Positions 11,431 through 23,070 are shown, numbered from the stretch's first letter. The stretch: DNA of 64,000 nt from Cercophora sp. LCS_1 (GCA_036250225.1 JAPZLL010000043.1:62001-126000); one strand, 5' to 3'. Notes: generated by a model from the letters alone, not told the origin. Made by a program: numbers and translations.

Positions 11431-14400
11431 ATGACGCATGTAATGGCTTCATCGCGAGATCCCACTGCGCGACTTCGCGCCGGCTTGAATCCTCTCCTGA
11501 CACAGTCGTTGGGCGTCACTTCGTACCATAACCATGCCGTCAACCAAACCCCGCTGTCGGCCGTGTCGATGACCTCGCACGGCGCCTTTTCGTCGGGGCA
11601 AACGCCAATCAGCGCAATCCAACCGTATAACCCGCAAGAATGGATAGCTTCGCCAATAGCTGGGCCAGGGGACCGGATGCCGGCAATGCAGCCACAGAGC
11701 TTTGGGGAACCGCAAGGTTTGTCTAACAGTCAATGTCGTCGGTGTTGCTTTGCTCGCTGACATGCAAACAGGATCACCATTGCCTCCTCCGCCATACTCA
11801 CCTCCTCGCAGCAATGGGCGTCCCATGAGTATGCACTTTGAATCGCCCCAAACAGGCGGCATGTCTGCGGCCCGACCGCCACCACCGCCAATCACAAGGC
11901 CGGCGACGGAGCAACCTGCGGCGACTACCTCCTTTCCTCCTCCTCCGGGCACACGAGGCTCATCCCGAGACAGGGGCTTCCGGCTCCCGTCACTAGGTAG
12001 AAGACGGGAAACCGAGCAACCCGGAATCTCGGTAGAACCGCACACACAATCACCACGACCGAGCATCATGCAACGTGTGATCCCGGGACAGGCTGGGGGT
12101 CTGACTCTTCAAATACCCACACGAACTGAGCCCGAAATGCCCATTGCGCCGGGATCCCGAAGAGCAGCATCCACACCGGCTATAGCCACGCCAACGTCTG
12201 CGAGGTCACGGTCGTCTTCGCAGATACGATGGGATCCAAACGTTCCAGTTCCTCCTCCTCCGCCAGGCCCCCCACCATCGGCGTCTCGGTCGCAAAGTGT
12301 TCAGCGGATACCGTCTGGGAGCGATCCCATAATTTCACCACCAACGCGCAGGCCGCCGCCCAGTGGAGTCACAGAACTCGGGCCTGTTCCTCCCACGCCG
12401 GCAAACTGGCAACAGGGCGATGAAATGCCAGGCAGTAATCAGCAGGAAAATCATTGTCCCGAGTCGACACATAGCAATCCCCAGCAGGCTGCTGAAACCG
12501 CCAGCATCAGCAGCTCCAGCATTCACGCTGAATCTGCGTCTTCCGGGTCGGGAGGTGGCGTGTCCAGACAGACAGGTCTGCAGAGGGAAAAGACGCTGCG
12601 AGAACGGCGGAGCGAGAGCAAAACCAGGGCAGCCAGGGGTTCGATCGATGCGACTGATGGAAAACGCCCGCTCAACGACATTGTGATACCGAACAGCTCA
12701 GGGTTACAGAGACGGTTGACCATCAACAGGGGAACTCCACGATCAGGAAGGACAGCCGAAGGCCCTCGAACCGGCGAATCCCATGGTGAGAGCTTGACGC
12801 CAAAGGCCTCTGCTCTGGGGTCTGCCCAGGGCTCTGGCGAGCAGATGACGCCCACAGGTGCACTCTCCCCGCGTGCAAGCCAGAAACAACCCGAGCACCG
12901 GGCAATTGCTCCTCGGGCGCTTCCCACACCGCCAACTGGGAGCCGGTCGTCCTCAGGCGCGCCGCATTCGCCAACACGAGCCCTGACGAGACAAGCCGTT
13001 ATTGCACAAACTACCGGTCAGTTTGCGCGAGGATCAATGGAACGATTTGCGGCGTTCGCGGAAAGGGAAGCCTCCGCATCAAGTGACGCGGACCGTATCC
13101 GGCTGTTTGCCGAGTTTTTCGTCAGCGAGTCGAGGATACGAAGGGAACGCTATGGTGCTGCTATTGGTACTATGGGAGGTGAGATCCTGGATCTTACCCG
13201 GGATCTGTTCCGGCCCATGGCTGCGAGGAGGGAGTCGACGAACTCGGCAACAAGCGGAACGGTTGACCTCACTCCTCAGTCATCTGAGCAGCCGAGATCT
13301 CACCGAGGGTCGAGCGGGTCAGCTGTCGGCACTCCTTCATCCGTCCCTGGGATGTCACCAACCGTTGGATCTGGGCCATCACCCAGCAATGCCAACTGGC
13401 AGTCGTCCAACTATATGCCTTCTCTCTCGCCCATCCTCAGCATGAGCGTGGGCGATGCCCTCGACGAGGAGGATTCCCGTGGACGGCCTGCCAGCCGATG
13501 GTGGGAGGCCGATTCAGCTGACGGCGCCTCGGGTAGATTGGAGAGATCCAAACGGGAGTCCAAGTACATGGGCGTGCCCAAGGAAGCACGCGAGGCCCTG
13601 CAGTGGGTGGACGATCCGCACTCGTCACCTGCTGGCCCCAGCAACTGCGACTCAGGCCATGATTACCCCCCAGAGAAGGTTGGCTGGCACGATCAAGAGC
13701 AGGTTCAGACGCCCCAGCCCATGTTCAGGAACTCGATGGCCTCCGGGTCAACGCCGACTCCAACTACGCCAAATCCGGACCATCTCGACGTCTCACGGCT
13801 GGTCACGTTGCCCCCTCCGTATCCTCGCCATCACCCCGCTGTAAACAATAACCATCCTGAGCTCACGCAGACACGCAGCTCTGTCCGCATCATCAGCGAC
13901 ATGACCGAGATCGAAGCCATCCAGGATCGTTTCCGCCAAGGCAGCAAAAAGGTCCGATCAGATGCTGCCGAAGCCGCAAAACAGCGTCACCAGGCCCTCC
14001 GTGAGAACTTGCACCAGGAAATCTCATCAGGCAGCATTGGATACGCAGAGGCGGCCGCCATCGAAGCCGACGCCAAGACGGAGGAGCAAAACAAGGTCAA
14101 GGAGCTGGAAAAGAAAGACTTTGACGAGTTCCAGACAGCCGTCGTCATGCCTGTCAACGAAATCCTGCAAGCCCGCATCACCGAAGCCACCAACCTATTT
14201 GACGAACTCCGCGGCAGACTGTTTGAAGAAACCCGCGACTCCAACCCCAACCTCCCACAAGAAGAAGGCGACGAGCAGCCCGAACTCCTCGAGAAATTGA
14301 CCCTCCTCAAATGGATCTTCGAAGCCCGCGAAACACTGCATCGCTCCCTCTACGATCTCCTCACCGACCGAAACGACCGCTATCGCGACATGGTTCTCAC

Positions 14401-15052
14401 CCCGTACAAGCTCGCGGGCGCAGAAGACAAGGTCGCCTCGGCCAAGGCCTTTTTCGCTGAAGATGGTGCCAAGCGAGCCACCGCGCATGCCGAGGAGGTC
14501 CTACGTCGAACGCAAGAGTTCCGCAACGTGGTGGAGGAAACGGTTGTCCGAGGTGTTGAAGTCCAGCTCAGCGCGTTCTGGGATATTGCACCGCCACTTA
14601 AAAAGCTCCTGGAGATGATCCCGGCCGATATGGAAGGGTTTTGTATCCAGATCCCGCCGAGCGAGTACGCCGAGAACCCGAGCTACCACGATCATCCGCT
14701 GCAGTACCTGTTCAGTTTGCTGCTGCATGCCGAGAAGAGCACGTATCAGTTTATCGAGTCGCAGACGAACTTGCTTTGTCTCTTGCATGAGGTCAAGGAG
14801 GCGTGTGTCACGGCCAAGGCCAAGGCTATGGAACATGAGGGACAGAGTCCGGAGAGTGTTGAGGAGATGAAGAGGGAGGAGGGCTCGAGGTTGACTGATG
14901 ATTTGCAAGAAAAAGTCAGGGTGGTGCAGGACCAGTGGGTTAGTGCCCTGGGTGAGACGGTGGAAGGTGTCAAGGAGCGGGTTGGCGGGTGGTTGTTGGA
15001 GACGGGCGGGTGGGATGAGAGTTTTGAGGAGGGCGGTGTTGGCGGTGTTTAG
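11431..15052 (+). CDS. Conserved-looking large Pro/Ser-rich and coiled-coil protein of unknown function
   Basis: Exons 11431-11716 and 11772-15052 (55-nt intron) give 1188 residues. I do not recognise a named domain. The first ~95 residues are neutral and Pro/Gly/Gln-containing, with the compact block RAGLNPLLTQSLGVTSYHNH. About 100-780 are very rich in Pro, Ser and Arg, with poly-Pro runs (PLPPPPYSPP, PVPPPPPGPPP) that could bind SH3 or WW domains. An internal ordered island (about 505-580, FARGSMERFAAFAEREASASSD) interrupts this disorder. The last ~400 residues are helical, starting with a charged coiled coil (EIEAIQDRFRQGSKKVRSDA) and a folded part (LTLLKWIFEARETLHRSLYDLL, FWDIAPPLKKLLEMIP). 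This layout suggests a scaffold. The start is the first ATG of exon 1; the second exon alone has no good start. Confidence 0.85.
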
Positions 15053-15686
15053 AAGCGATGACGCTGATGATTATAAGAAAGAGATGGGCATTACCTACTA
15101 TGGAGTTTTTACGACGTATTTGTTTTCTTTTGTTTTCTGGTTGCCCTGTGTGCTTCAAAACTTGTTACAGAACGGGCAATTGTGGCGGAAGACGAATGGG
15201 GCGCAGGCCTGTCGACATGTCTTCTGGTGATGTTATGGGAACCGCAAGCATTGGAAGTTGTTGCTGTGGCTTGTTGATACCCCCCGACTTGGTACATATA
15301 TATTTTAACGTGGATGAGAGATGAAGGGAAGGAAGAATGAAATATCTGGGATTTAGCAAGCAATGGGATGGGGCCATTTGGGAGGATTGGATTTGGATCA
15401 CGGAACAATCAAGACTACCCACTATTATCAATTAGCCTGGTTTGAGTCAATACTAAAAAGACACAACATTTTCATCAAGAGTCACCGAAGCGGTGATCTT
15501 TGTGAGGATTTGGAGTGCTCGTGATGATGGTTGGGGTTCGAACAGAGGTTGTTTATTTACAGACACCACAACCACCTCGGTTCCCTGTCAACCCAACCTA
15601 AAATCCTCTTATGGAGAAATTCACCACCCCCTAAGCCAACCCCAACGCCAAACTTTTGCAATCCGTTTGCTGTGCAAATTACACTC
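15053..15686. other. Convergent intergenic region
   Basis: The 3' sides of the gene at 11431 and of fmc1 face each other here. Moderately AT-rich with short T-runs, as expected of 3' untranslated sequence. Nothing else seen. Confidence 0.5.
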
Positions 15687-16013
15687 CTACTCCTTGTCCC
15701 CCCCATATTCCACCGGCAGATCCATACCGACCCTCCTCGCCGTCAACCGAACCCGTTCCTCCTCGTCCATTCCCATGCCGGGGTTATAGCGCTCGAGAAG
15801 CGTAGCATATGTCCGTTGGGCCTTGAGGTACTGGACAAACTGCTCGGCTTGCGCGACAGAAAGCGGTTGCTGCGAAGCCAGTCGCTGTTGGCTGTGGAAG
15901 TTGTCGTGCAACGTTTTGTGGAGAGGTGACCGCGGCGAGGCCAGAATGGGTCGCGGGGGCAGCTCCCGGAGGAGGGCGCGGTAGATGGAGCGCAGTTTTT
16001 GGGGGGAGGCCAT
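15687..16013 (-). CDS. fmc1: Mitochondrial ATP synthase assembly factor Fmc1 (LYR-like)
   Basis: A 108-residue single-exon protein. In yeast, Fmc1 is a matrix factor needed with Atp12 for assembly of the F1 part of ATP synthase at high temperature. The N-terminus SIYRALLRELP has the pattern of the Complex1_LYR/Fmc1 family, followed by helices with SPLHKTLHDNF and AEQFVQYLKAQRTYATLLERYNPG. Size and helix pattern fit the family. It diverges from the EngB GTPase gene with only 189 bp between the start codons, so the two mitochondrial genes probably share regulation. An alternative reading as another short LYR protein is possible. Confidence 0.85.
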   Translation of the reverse strand: MASPQKLRSIYRALLRELPPRPILASPRSPLHKTLHDNFHSQQRLASQQPLSVAQAEQFVQYLKAQRTYATLLERYNPGMGMDEEERVRLTARRVGMDLPVEYGGDKE

Positions 16014-16202
16014 TGTCGGTGTTGGTGTCGTCTTGAATGGTGCGAATGGAGCGGCGATGATGGAAAATCGTTGGGTGTGTATGACCCTAACCCTTATCCG
16101 TTACCGATAACAAACAATCCCGGCAGGCAATTCTCGACATCAACACCACCAAACCATCATCACCACTTCCAAACCGCAACCACCCAAACCGCCACCGACA
16201 AA
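16014..16202. promoter_or_regulatory. Bidirectional promoter fmc1/EngB with telomere-like motif
   Basis: 189 bp separate the two divergent ATGs. The segment contains CCCTAACCCT at 16085-16094, about 1.7 units of the fungal telomere repeat TTAGGG, and a C/A-rich stretch just before the plus-strand ATG. That it drives both genes follows from the layout. Confidence 0.5.
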
Positions 16203-17327
16203 ATGCGCCCCAAACTCCAAACCACGCGCCTCTGTCTGCGCCATCTCTCAACCACAAAACCGCTCCAACCGAAACCGAACCCTCCTCCTACCAAACCGCC
16301 ATCCCTTTCCTACCTCCCCCCACCCTCCAACAACCCCTCGCCCACCTCCCTCCCCTCTGTTTCCCCCCCTACGTCCGCCCTCGCCAAAACAACATCGATA
16401 TTCACCTCCTCCCCGCCTCGCTTCCTCTACGCAGCTCCCCGCTTCCTCAACCTCCCGCTCAACACCGCCACCCCCGAAATCTGCATCCTAGGCCGCTCCA
16501 ACGTCGGCAAATCAACCCTCATCAACGCCCTCGCCGGGATTCACACCTCCGAAGCAGGGCGCGCACATGGTCTTTCCGCGCGAAGGGGGTCGCTTGCTAT
16601 AACGTCGAGTAGGGCGGGTAGTACCAAAACGATGAATGGGTATGGGTTCGGGACGGTCGATTTGGACGTCTTGCAGAGGTTTCAGAAGGAACGGGAGGAG
16701 GAGAATAAGTTGTTAGAAGGCGGGAGTAGAAGCAAAAGAAGGGAAGAACAAAAGAGGTTAAAAGAACGAGTGCCGAGGTGGAGGTTGGTCATGGTTGATA
16801 TGCCTGGGTATGGGTTGAATAGTCGGGATGAGTGGGGCGTGGAGGTGGAAAAGTATTTAGGACGGAGGGGTGTGTTAAAGGGCGCGGTGGTGCTGATTGA
16901 TGCGGTTGCGGGGGTTAAGGAGGGGGATGTGGGCGTTTTGGAGATGCTGAGGGATATTGGCGTTAGGACGCAGGTGGTGCTGACCAAGGGGGATAAGGTT
17001 GGGTATGAGGAGGGTAGGTTGGACGGGGTTTGTAGGGAGGTTTGGGATACATTGAGGAAGGTGGAGGGACGGGGAGTGACGTGGGCGGAGGGGAGGGGGT
17101 GGGAAAGGGAAATCTTTGTGACTGGGGCCGGGGACCCGGTGAGGGGTGGGGGACTTGGGGTGCAGGGTGCTCGGTGGGCGATTTGTAGGTTGGCGGGGTT
17201 GGTGGAGGATGAGAGGGTGGCGGAGAAGGTGGTGGTTAAGGAGAGGAAGATTGTTAGTTTTGAGGATTTGACGTATGCTGTTGCTAGGGAGCCGAGGGAG
17301 ACAAAGGAGCATGGGGTGTTGTTCTAG
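16203..17327 (+). CDS. Mitochondrial EngB/YihA-type GTPase
   Basis: TRAFAC-class GTPase of the EngB family (bacterial YsxC/YihA, yeast Mrx8), linked to ribosome assembly; the Arg/Ser/Pro-rich N-terminus without acidic residues (MRPKLQTTRLCLRHLSTTK) looks like a mitochondrial presequence. Motifs: G1 GRSNVGKST (97-105), G2 region SSRAGSTKT, G3 DMPGYG, G4 TKGDK and a final block near VTGAG for G5. Compared with bacterial EngB (about 200 residues), this 374-residue protein has a long charged insertion between G2 and G3 (QRFQKEREEENK to KRLKERVPRW) and a C-terminal extension. The frame is open back to 15999 without an earlier ATG; the ATG at 16203 begins the presequence. Base use differs between halves: C-rich at first, then G/T-rich. 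Confidence 0.9.
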   Translation: MRPKLQTTRLCLRHLSTTKPLQPKPNPPPTKPPSLSYLPPPSNNPSPTSLPSVSPPTSALAKTTSIFTSSPPRFLYAAPRFLNLPLNTATPEICILGRSNVGKSTLINALAGIHTSEAGRAHGLSARRGSLAITSSRAGSTKTMNGYGFGTVDLDVLQRFQKEREEENKLLEGGSRSKRREEQKRLKERVPRWRLVMVDMPGYGLNSRDEWGVEVEKYLGRRGVLKGAVVLIDAVAGVKEGDVGVLEMLRDIGVRTQVVLTKGDKVGYEEGRLDGVCREVWDTLRKVEGRGVTWAEGRGWEREIFVTGAGDPVRGGGLGVQGARWAICRLAGLVEDERVAEKVVVKERKIVSFEDLTYAVAREPRETKEHGVLF

Positions 17328-17549
17328 GATGGTGGAAATGGATTGTATGACGTGTATAGTATAGCAGGCATATAGACTTGATACCCCGTCCGTGGTTCCA
17401 TGAAAGGACACTTGGTTGTGCACAGACCTGGCACAGTGATATTGAGGAGGACAAGCACAGGCGAACTATTACCATTAAGACTACCCAGCCCGTCTATGTT
17501 TAAAATCTACCCAGTGCCACCCAAACGCCAGCCAACATCCTACACTAGA

Positions 17550-18929
17550 CTACGCCTTGACGGCAACCTCTCCCAATGGCACCTGACTCGGCTTGTGCGC
17601 CCATGGAATCTTACCCTCAGCCAGGTTCTTCTCCTCAACCCACTCCAGCGCAGGCTGCTTTCCAAGATGCGGCCCGATGATGCTCTTGCCATACCAACTC
17701 TCCAGGTTCATGACAGGCGTCAAGTACCGATCAAACGCCATGCGGAAGAAGTTGAGCCACGTGTGATTCCTCACCACGCCCTCGGCCGAAGCCGTCACCT
17801 TCTCCGTCAGGTCCTTCCTATCCGCCTCGTACGCCTTGAACACCTTGGCAATGTCCTCTTCGGCGATCTCAGCATTCTCAACCTCAGACCCCTTGGCCAG
17901 GATCGCATTCCGCAGGTGGTTGATGAGGACAATAAGATCCAACACGCCCGAGTTATATCCCAGCCCAAGGTTAGGTGTGATCTTGCTCGCCGCGTCTCCA
18001 ACCAACACAATTCGCCCATAGCATCGGTTCTTGACCAAGCCCTCCTGGAGAAGGGTCAATCCAGCCTTGTTGACATGGGGAAAGACCTCGCCGAACTTGA
18101 ACTTGGGCGTGAGATGAAGATCCTTGATGTCCTCGGCAAACTGCTTGACGTCCTCCTGTGTGTAGTCCACCCTCTCGGTTGTCGGCTTGGGCAGCGGTCG
18201 GTAAATAATGAACCAGGCCCTCTCCTTTCCAACAAAGAACTGCGACGACAGTCCAGGTGAATGCGCCTCCCAATCATCCGACGGCGCCGTCTCAGCGGGG
18301 AGCTTCTCCCTCGGCACATTACCAAACAGCCCCTGGAATGCAGCCGGGAAGACGGGTGCGGTATGGCCTGCTAGCGTAGCCATTAAGGAGCGCGTCTTGC
18401 TGTGGACACCGTCGGCACCGATAACGATCGAGCCGGTCTCGATGGAACCATCGTCGCATGTAACCGTGACTCCCTGGGCCGTGGTGGAGACCGAGGTGAC
18501 ACGCTTGGACGTCTTGATGCGCTCCTGTGCCGCGGCGGGAAGGTTCGTGTAGAGCGTCTTGAGGAGGTCGTGACGGTGGACGAAGGCGATGGGACGCCCA
18601 TGGTACTCGCGCATGTGGAACTCGTACGAGTTGTAGAGCTGGCCGTCGCGTGTCATGACATTCTTGGTGTTGATGGGCGTCGCAATCTCTTCAAACGCAG
18701 ACAGAAGATCGAGCTGGTCCAGCAGACGGTAGGTTGTGGGCCCGACGGCGATGCCTGCACCTTCGTCGGGGTGGACGCTCTCGCGGCGCTCGAGGACGAC
18801 AAAGTCGATGTTGGCCTTGGAAAGAATTTGCGCCGCCGTCAGACCCACGGGCCCCCCGCCGATGACGATGACCTTGAAGTTGTCGGGCTTCTCCATAGCG
18901 AATTTGACGGATTTGGGCCATTCGGCCAT
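17550..18929 (-). CDS. FAD-dependent monooxygenase (class A, PHBH fold)
   Basis: A 459-residue flavoprotein hydroxylase/epoxidase. Seen: the dinucleotide-binding GxGxxG motif VIVIGGGPVGLTAA near the N-terminus, ending in the acidic VVLERRES; the DG motif VIGADGVHSKTR; and the GD motif VLVGDAASKITPNLGLG. The last motif and the overall length resemble monooxygenases of fungal indole-diterpene and meroterpenoid pathways (PaxM/CtvC type), though catabolic enzymes share the fold. The C-terminal ~60 residues have hydrophobic stretches but no clear membrane anchor. The frame is open upstream to 19127, but the first ATG near the FAD domain is at 18929; a second ATG at 18896 is an alternative. It diverges from the NACHT gene. 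Substrate unknown. Confidence 0.9.
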   Translation of the reverse strand: MAEWPKSVKFAMEKPDNFKVIVIGGGPVGLTAAQILSKANIDFVVLERRESVHPDEGAGIAVGPTTYRLLDQLDLLSAFEEIATPINTKNVMTRDGQLYNSYEFHMREYHGRPIAFVHRHDLLKTLYTNLPAAAQERIKTSKRVTSVSTTAQGVTVTCDDGSIETGSIVIGADGVHSKTRSLMATLAGHTAPVFPAAFQGLFGNVPREKLPAETAPSDDWEAHSPGLSSQFFVGKERAWFIIYRPLPKPTTERVDYTQEDVKQFAEDIKDLHLTPKFKFGEVFPHVNKAGLTLLQEGLVKNRCYGRIVLVGDAASKITPNLGLGYNSGVLDLIVLINHLRNAILAKGSEVENAEIAEEDIAKVFKAYEADRKDLTEKVTASAEGVVRNHTWLNFFRMAFDRYLTPVMNLESWYGKSIIGPHLGKQPALEWVEEKNLAEGKIPWAHKPSQVPLGEVAVKA

Positions 18930-19941
18930 TCTGAAGACCGGGACGAGGGAGCAAGGCGAAGAAGGGGCGGTTATGTAGTCGCGTTGTTTGGGCTCATGGA
19001 GATAATGATGGAGTTGAAGGATTTGACCGTGTCCTGCTTCATTTCTTCCCGCTGTCACTTCCAGGCCCAAACTGTCGGAGGCTCCGACGATACGGATTAT
19101 GGATGTCACATCGCGACAGGTCCACACTTGCTGGACCCTGTCCCTTGTCGGCGGGTCAGGTCCATCTAATGCCGAGGCATGCTAGCTTGGTCGTCCTCTG
19201 AAGGGCTGGCTCTGGTGAGTGGGTGAGGTTTATGGGTTCAATTGTGGAATTGGTATCACACCACGCCAAATGCTTCCGGTTGGAGTTTTGGGAGGTGATG
19301 TTGAAGTCAGAGGGAGGTTCCTCGGAACTCGGAAGGAGTCCCATGAGCCCTGAGGCAGTTATCAGTGGGTCATCCGTTGCGCTAACTTTTTGCCCCGAAC
19401 CCCCGGACCGCATGCAGATTGCAGGGCATTCAACTGGCACCACAGACATGGGCGCAAGCCTCGGACAAAAAACGGCTCCAAGCACGTCAGTGCAACGTTT
19501 GACTGCAGGAACGGGACACTAAAACGCACTTGATATGATTCTACACCCCTCAATATGGTGTTCAATACATCTGACGTTATAATTGACGCATGTTAGTGGC
19601 GAACATGCAAATTTAGACCTCTTGAAGAGGCAATGGCTGGATTTGCTTAGCCCACCTTCTGTTCAAGAGCTACCAGAGGCTTCGGATTCCTACCCGCAAC
19701 ATCATCAAAAACCCGACGAAAACACGAATCCGTTGCCAAACGGAATATGGGCGCGGGTTTCCCTTTTCATTCCGACTGGTTTGGGCCAACGAGAGATGCG
19801 ATGGCCACGCTAATGCAAAGGACCTCTGAGGCGGTGCAAGCTGCACCTACCTCAAAATCAAATTCGATGAGAGTGCCTACCCAGAGCCTTATGCTCAACC
19901 GCGGCGCTGCATGAAAATTTTCTCTCATCCCACTCACCACA
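18930..19941. other. Divergent intergenic region FMO/NACHT gene
   Basis: 1 kb between two divergent start codons. No convincing coding sequence, although the FMO frame stays open for 66 codons upstream of its ATG. Should hold both promoters; no site identified with confidence. Confidence 0.5.
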
Positions 19942-22900
19942 ATGGAGGCACTCGCAGCTGTCAGTTTGGCTAGCAACGTCCTCCATTTCTTGGAATTCAT
20001 GAGCAAGATCATCCGAGAGGCCCGTGAGATTCAAAACTCTGTCAGCGGTACAACCAAGGAGTTCGAAGACCTCGACAAAACGTGCGAGCTCCTTGGTAAA
20101 ATCAGCCAGAGTCTGATCCCGAAATTGTCACCAGATGAGCTCCGCGCTCTCCCACCCAACAAGCAGCCGATTGATAAGGAGATTCGCCTTGCTGAGACTG
20201 CTCTGCAGTGTAAAGAAGCATCAGACACCCTTCGCCGGGACCTCCAGAGTCTAAAAGTGAAGTCCACATCGCGGTGGCGAGCTTCAAGTCTCAGACAATC
20301 AGCGAAGAACTGGGCCATTAGTCGACCCCAGGTCAAAATCTTGGAAAAGACAGTTGAGGATGCCCGCGCGAACCTGATGCTGAGTCTTCAAGACATCACT
20401 AGGTGAGTCTACCCTTTCCCGCAACGTCTTCGGTAGAATCGTTGTCATTTACCTGACGCTTGCAGCGAGAAACAATCAAGCATTCTCCGGTATCTGGACG
20501 AAGTTCGCAGCACGGGGTTAAACCTTATCCATGACCATTCAAAGGAATTCGAACATCTCACGAAACTTGTCGACAAAATCAGTAGCGATGTCAGAGAACT
20601 AAACAAGCCCCGTCGCTATACCCCCGATTCATTGTCGCAGATTATAGAGGAGCTGTCCAAGGTTTCAACTGCATGCGGCAGACATTGGGTAGCCGAACAT
20701 GGGGTCGTCGAGACACTTTATTACGAGACCCTGAGCGTCCGCCATAGCGCCATCCCGGAGGCCCACAAGGAAACACTCAAATGGCTCTTCATTCCAGAAG
20801 AACTGCGCGTCTCAAGTGCAGCATGTCCCAAGCCCACCATCCTAGACTGGCTCCAAAGCGGAGAGGGAATCTACTGGGTGTCCGGAAAGCCAGGATCTGG
20901 GAAATCCACACTGATGAAGTTCATGGGCGACAACCCCAAGGTTCATGATGCCTTGCAAAAGTGGTCGGGCAAATCCCAGTGCGTCACGGCTGCCTACTAC
21001 TTTTGGAATGCGGGTACTCCACTACAGAAGTCGGTTGAAGGTCTGTTGCGATCACTCCTCTTCGATATCCTGGCCAAAAACCCGGAGCTTATTCCAGTGG
21101 CAGCGCCCAAACGTTGGGAAGCTATGAAAGACCAGTCGCCAACTCCACTCTTATCTGTGATAGGAGGGAACCTTGGTCGCTCGTGGACAATTCCCGAGAT
21201 GATTGATGCCCTCGATCAACTGTCCTCTACCCCTCACGTCACCAAACGCTTTTGTCTCTTCGTTGATGGCCTCGACGAATACAGTGGCGACCACCGCGAC
21301 CTCATCAAACTCATCAAGACACTTGCAGGGGGCCGCAACTTCAAGCTATGTGTTTCTAGCCGACCATGGAATGTCTTTGAGGACGCCTTGGGTCTGGATG
21401 CCCGGAAAAAGCTGTACGTCCATGAGCTCACACGAAACGATATTCAACGATACATAGCATCGACGCTGGAAGAGAACATGCATTGGAGAGCTGAGGCGGC
21501 TAGAGACCGCCGTTATCGAAACCTGACGGTTGAGATCACTGATAGAGCCCACGGTGTGTTCCTGTGGGTATCGTTGGTGGTGAAATCTGTCCAGGAAGGC
21601 CTGACGAATGGCGATTCAATTGGGCTGCTCGAGCAAAGAATGAGAGCGCTTCCTACCGAGCTAGGACCCTTCTTTCGACACACTCTACACTCAATTCCGG
21701 CCATATACCACATTCGGATGGCCTTATACTTCCGAGTGGCGCTGGAAGCCCCTGAGCCGCCGGCCTTGATCCTTTACTCCTTCTTCGACGACCATTTTGA
21801 CCAAGGATCTGATTCACTCGAGCTTCCTGATTCTCGAGGGTCACCCAAACTCGACTTTAAAGCCGAAATCACGAACCGTTTGCCTTTGGCAAGGAGGAGA
21901 CTGAACGCACGCAGTAAAGGGCTACTGGAGTCTCATCCGACCCATAGCCACGTAGGAAGCGGCCTCGACGACAAAGTCATGTTTCTTCACCGGACAGTCC
22001 GAGACTTCCTTGTGACTCCCGAAATGACGAGTTTTCTCGACAATATCCTGGCCAGTTGTCACGTCAATACAGTGGTTCTCGGTGCTTACAGCAAACTCAT
22101 TAAACTGCAGCCGACAACAAGCCCGCATGGTGAGCTCGTTCGTGGGGCAATGTTTTACGGTGGGAGGGCTGAAAAGGAGCATCCAAACCAAGCTGTTGAG
22201 TTGCTTACAGCGATAAGCTTCACGGTGCCAGATCTGGCCACGAGACGCGAGAGGTCAGAAGTCTTGCTTGATTACGTCTTCTGCAATGGCCTGGCTCACT
22301 ATGCCAAGTACCACACTCGCCTTCGGTCTCTGGGGTTTGAGAGCCGTCACCAGCTTTTGGGATTAGCCATACAAGCCCGAGGAAAGAAGCTTGACGGTGG
22401 ATCATCCGACAATATCAGCGTGGTGGAGGGGCTTCTACAAATGGGCACCCGAGTGCGCCCTGAAACTTGGGCACGCTACATCTCAGATGATCGTTCCTTT
22501 GTCTCGCCGAAAGACTCAGAACGAGAACAGGACGAATTTGAGCGGGGTTTCAGGATGTTTGAACTCTTGATTTTCAACGCCGACGACGTCAACGTGATTG
22601 GAAAGACCGGAGATGTGGTGTGGGGATGTAGGTTTCAGACCTTTGTCCAGGACATGGCCAAAGGGTTCCCGCTCACATCTGAGCCATTGCGCAGTCGACT
22701 TCAGATCTTGCACATGCTATTTACTTACGGTGCTAGCCCCAACGCACCATTCAAAGGCACTACGATTTGGGCGTGGTTCAGTTCGCACGTCCGGGGCATC
22801 TACAGCGTCAGCGCTGCCCAGCTCGACCCCATAGCCACCATCACCGAAATTTTGCTAAAAGCAGGCGCAGATTGCAGTCATGGAGACGCCCTTACGATGG

Positions 22901-23070
22901 AGGATGTCAGCAGAATATTTCCGCCGCGACTTGCAGATGCAATTACCCAAGAGATATGGTGGCCACAGGAGCGAGCACCGCAATTAGATCTGAACGTGTC
23001 TCCGGCTCCGGCTACCACTAAATCTTGGGTTTCCTGGGCTACTTCATGGATTTGGAAGCTACCGAATTAA
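19942..23070 (+). CDS. NACHT-domain STAND protein (fungal NLR-like)
   Basis: Exons 19942-20402 and 20466-23070 (63-nt intron, AG|GTGAGT) give 1021 residues. The N-terminus (MEALAAVSLASNVLHFLEFM, then a helical region with REAREIQNSV) matches the pattern of the fungal STAND N-terminal domain, a HeLo-like effector region. A long helical linker leads to the NACHT NTPase: Walker A GKPGSGKST (294-302), Walker B FCLFVDGLDEY (D421), and the CVSSRPW block. After NACHT comes a helical region resembling DUF7791 (LPTELGPFFRHTLHSIP, VMFLHRTVRDFL). There is no long WD40, ANK or TPR array; only two ankyrin-like fragments (LFTYGASPNAPF, ILLKAGADC) near the end. The tail is Trp-rich (SWVSWATSWIW). Families of this kind control allorecognition and programmed cell death. 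Ligand and activity here are unknown. Confidence 0.88.

Noticed and set aside
15533..15545. GGTTCGAAC, similar to a tRNA B box
   Set aside because: No A box, acceptor stem or anticodon arm can be folded around it on either strand; the same 9-mer recurs near 25495 without a tRNA.
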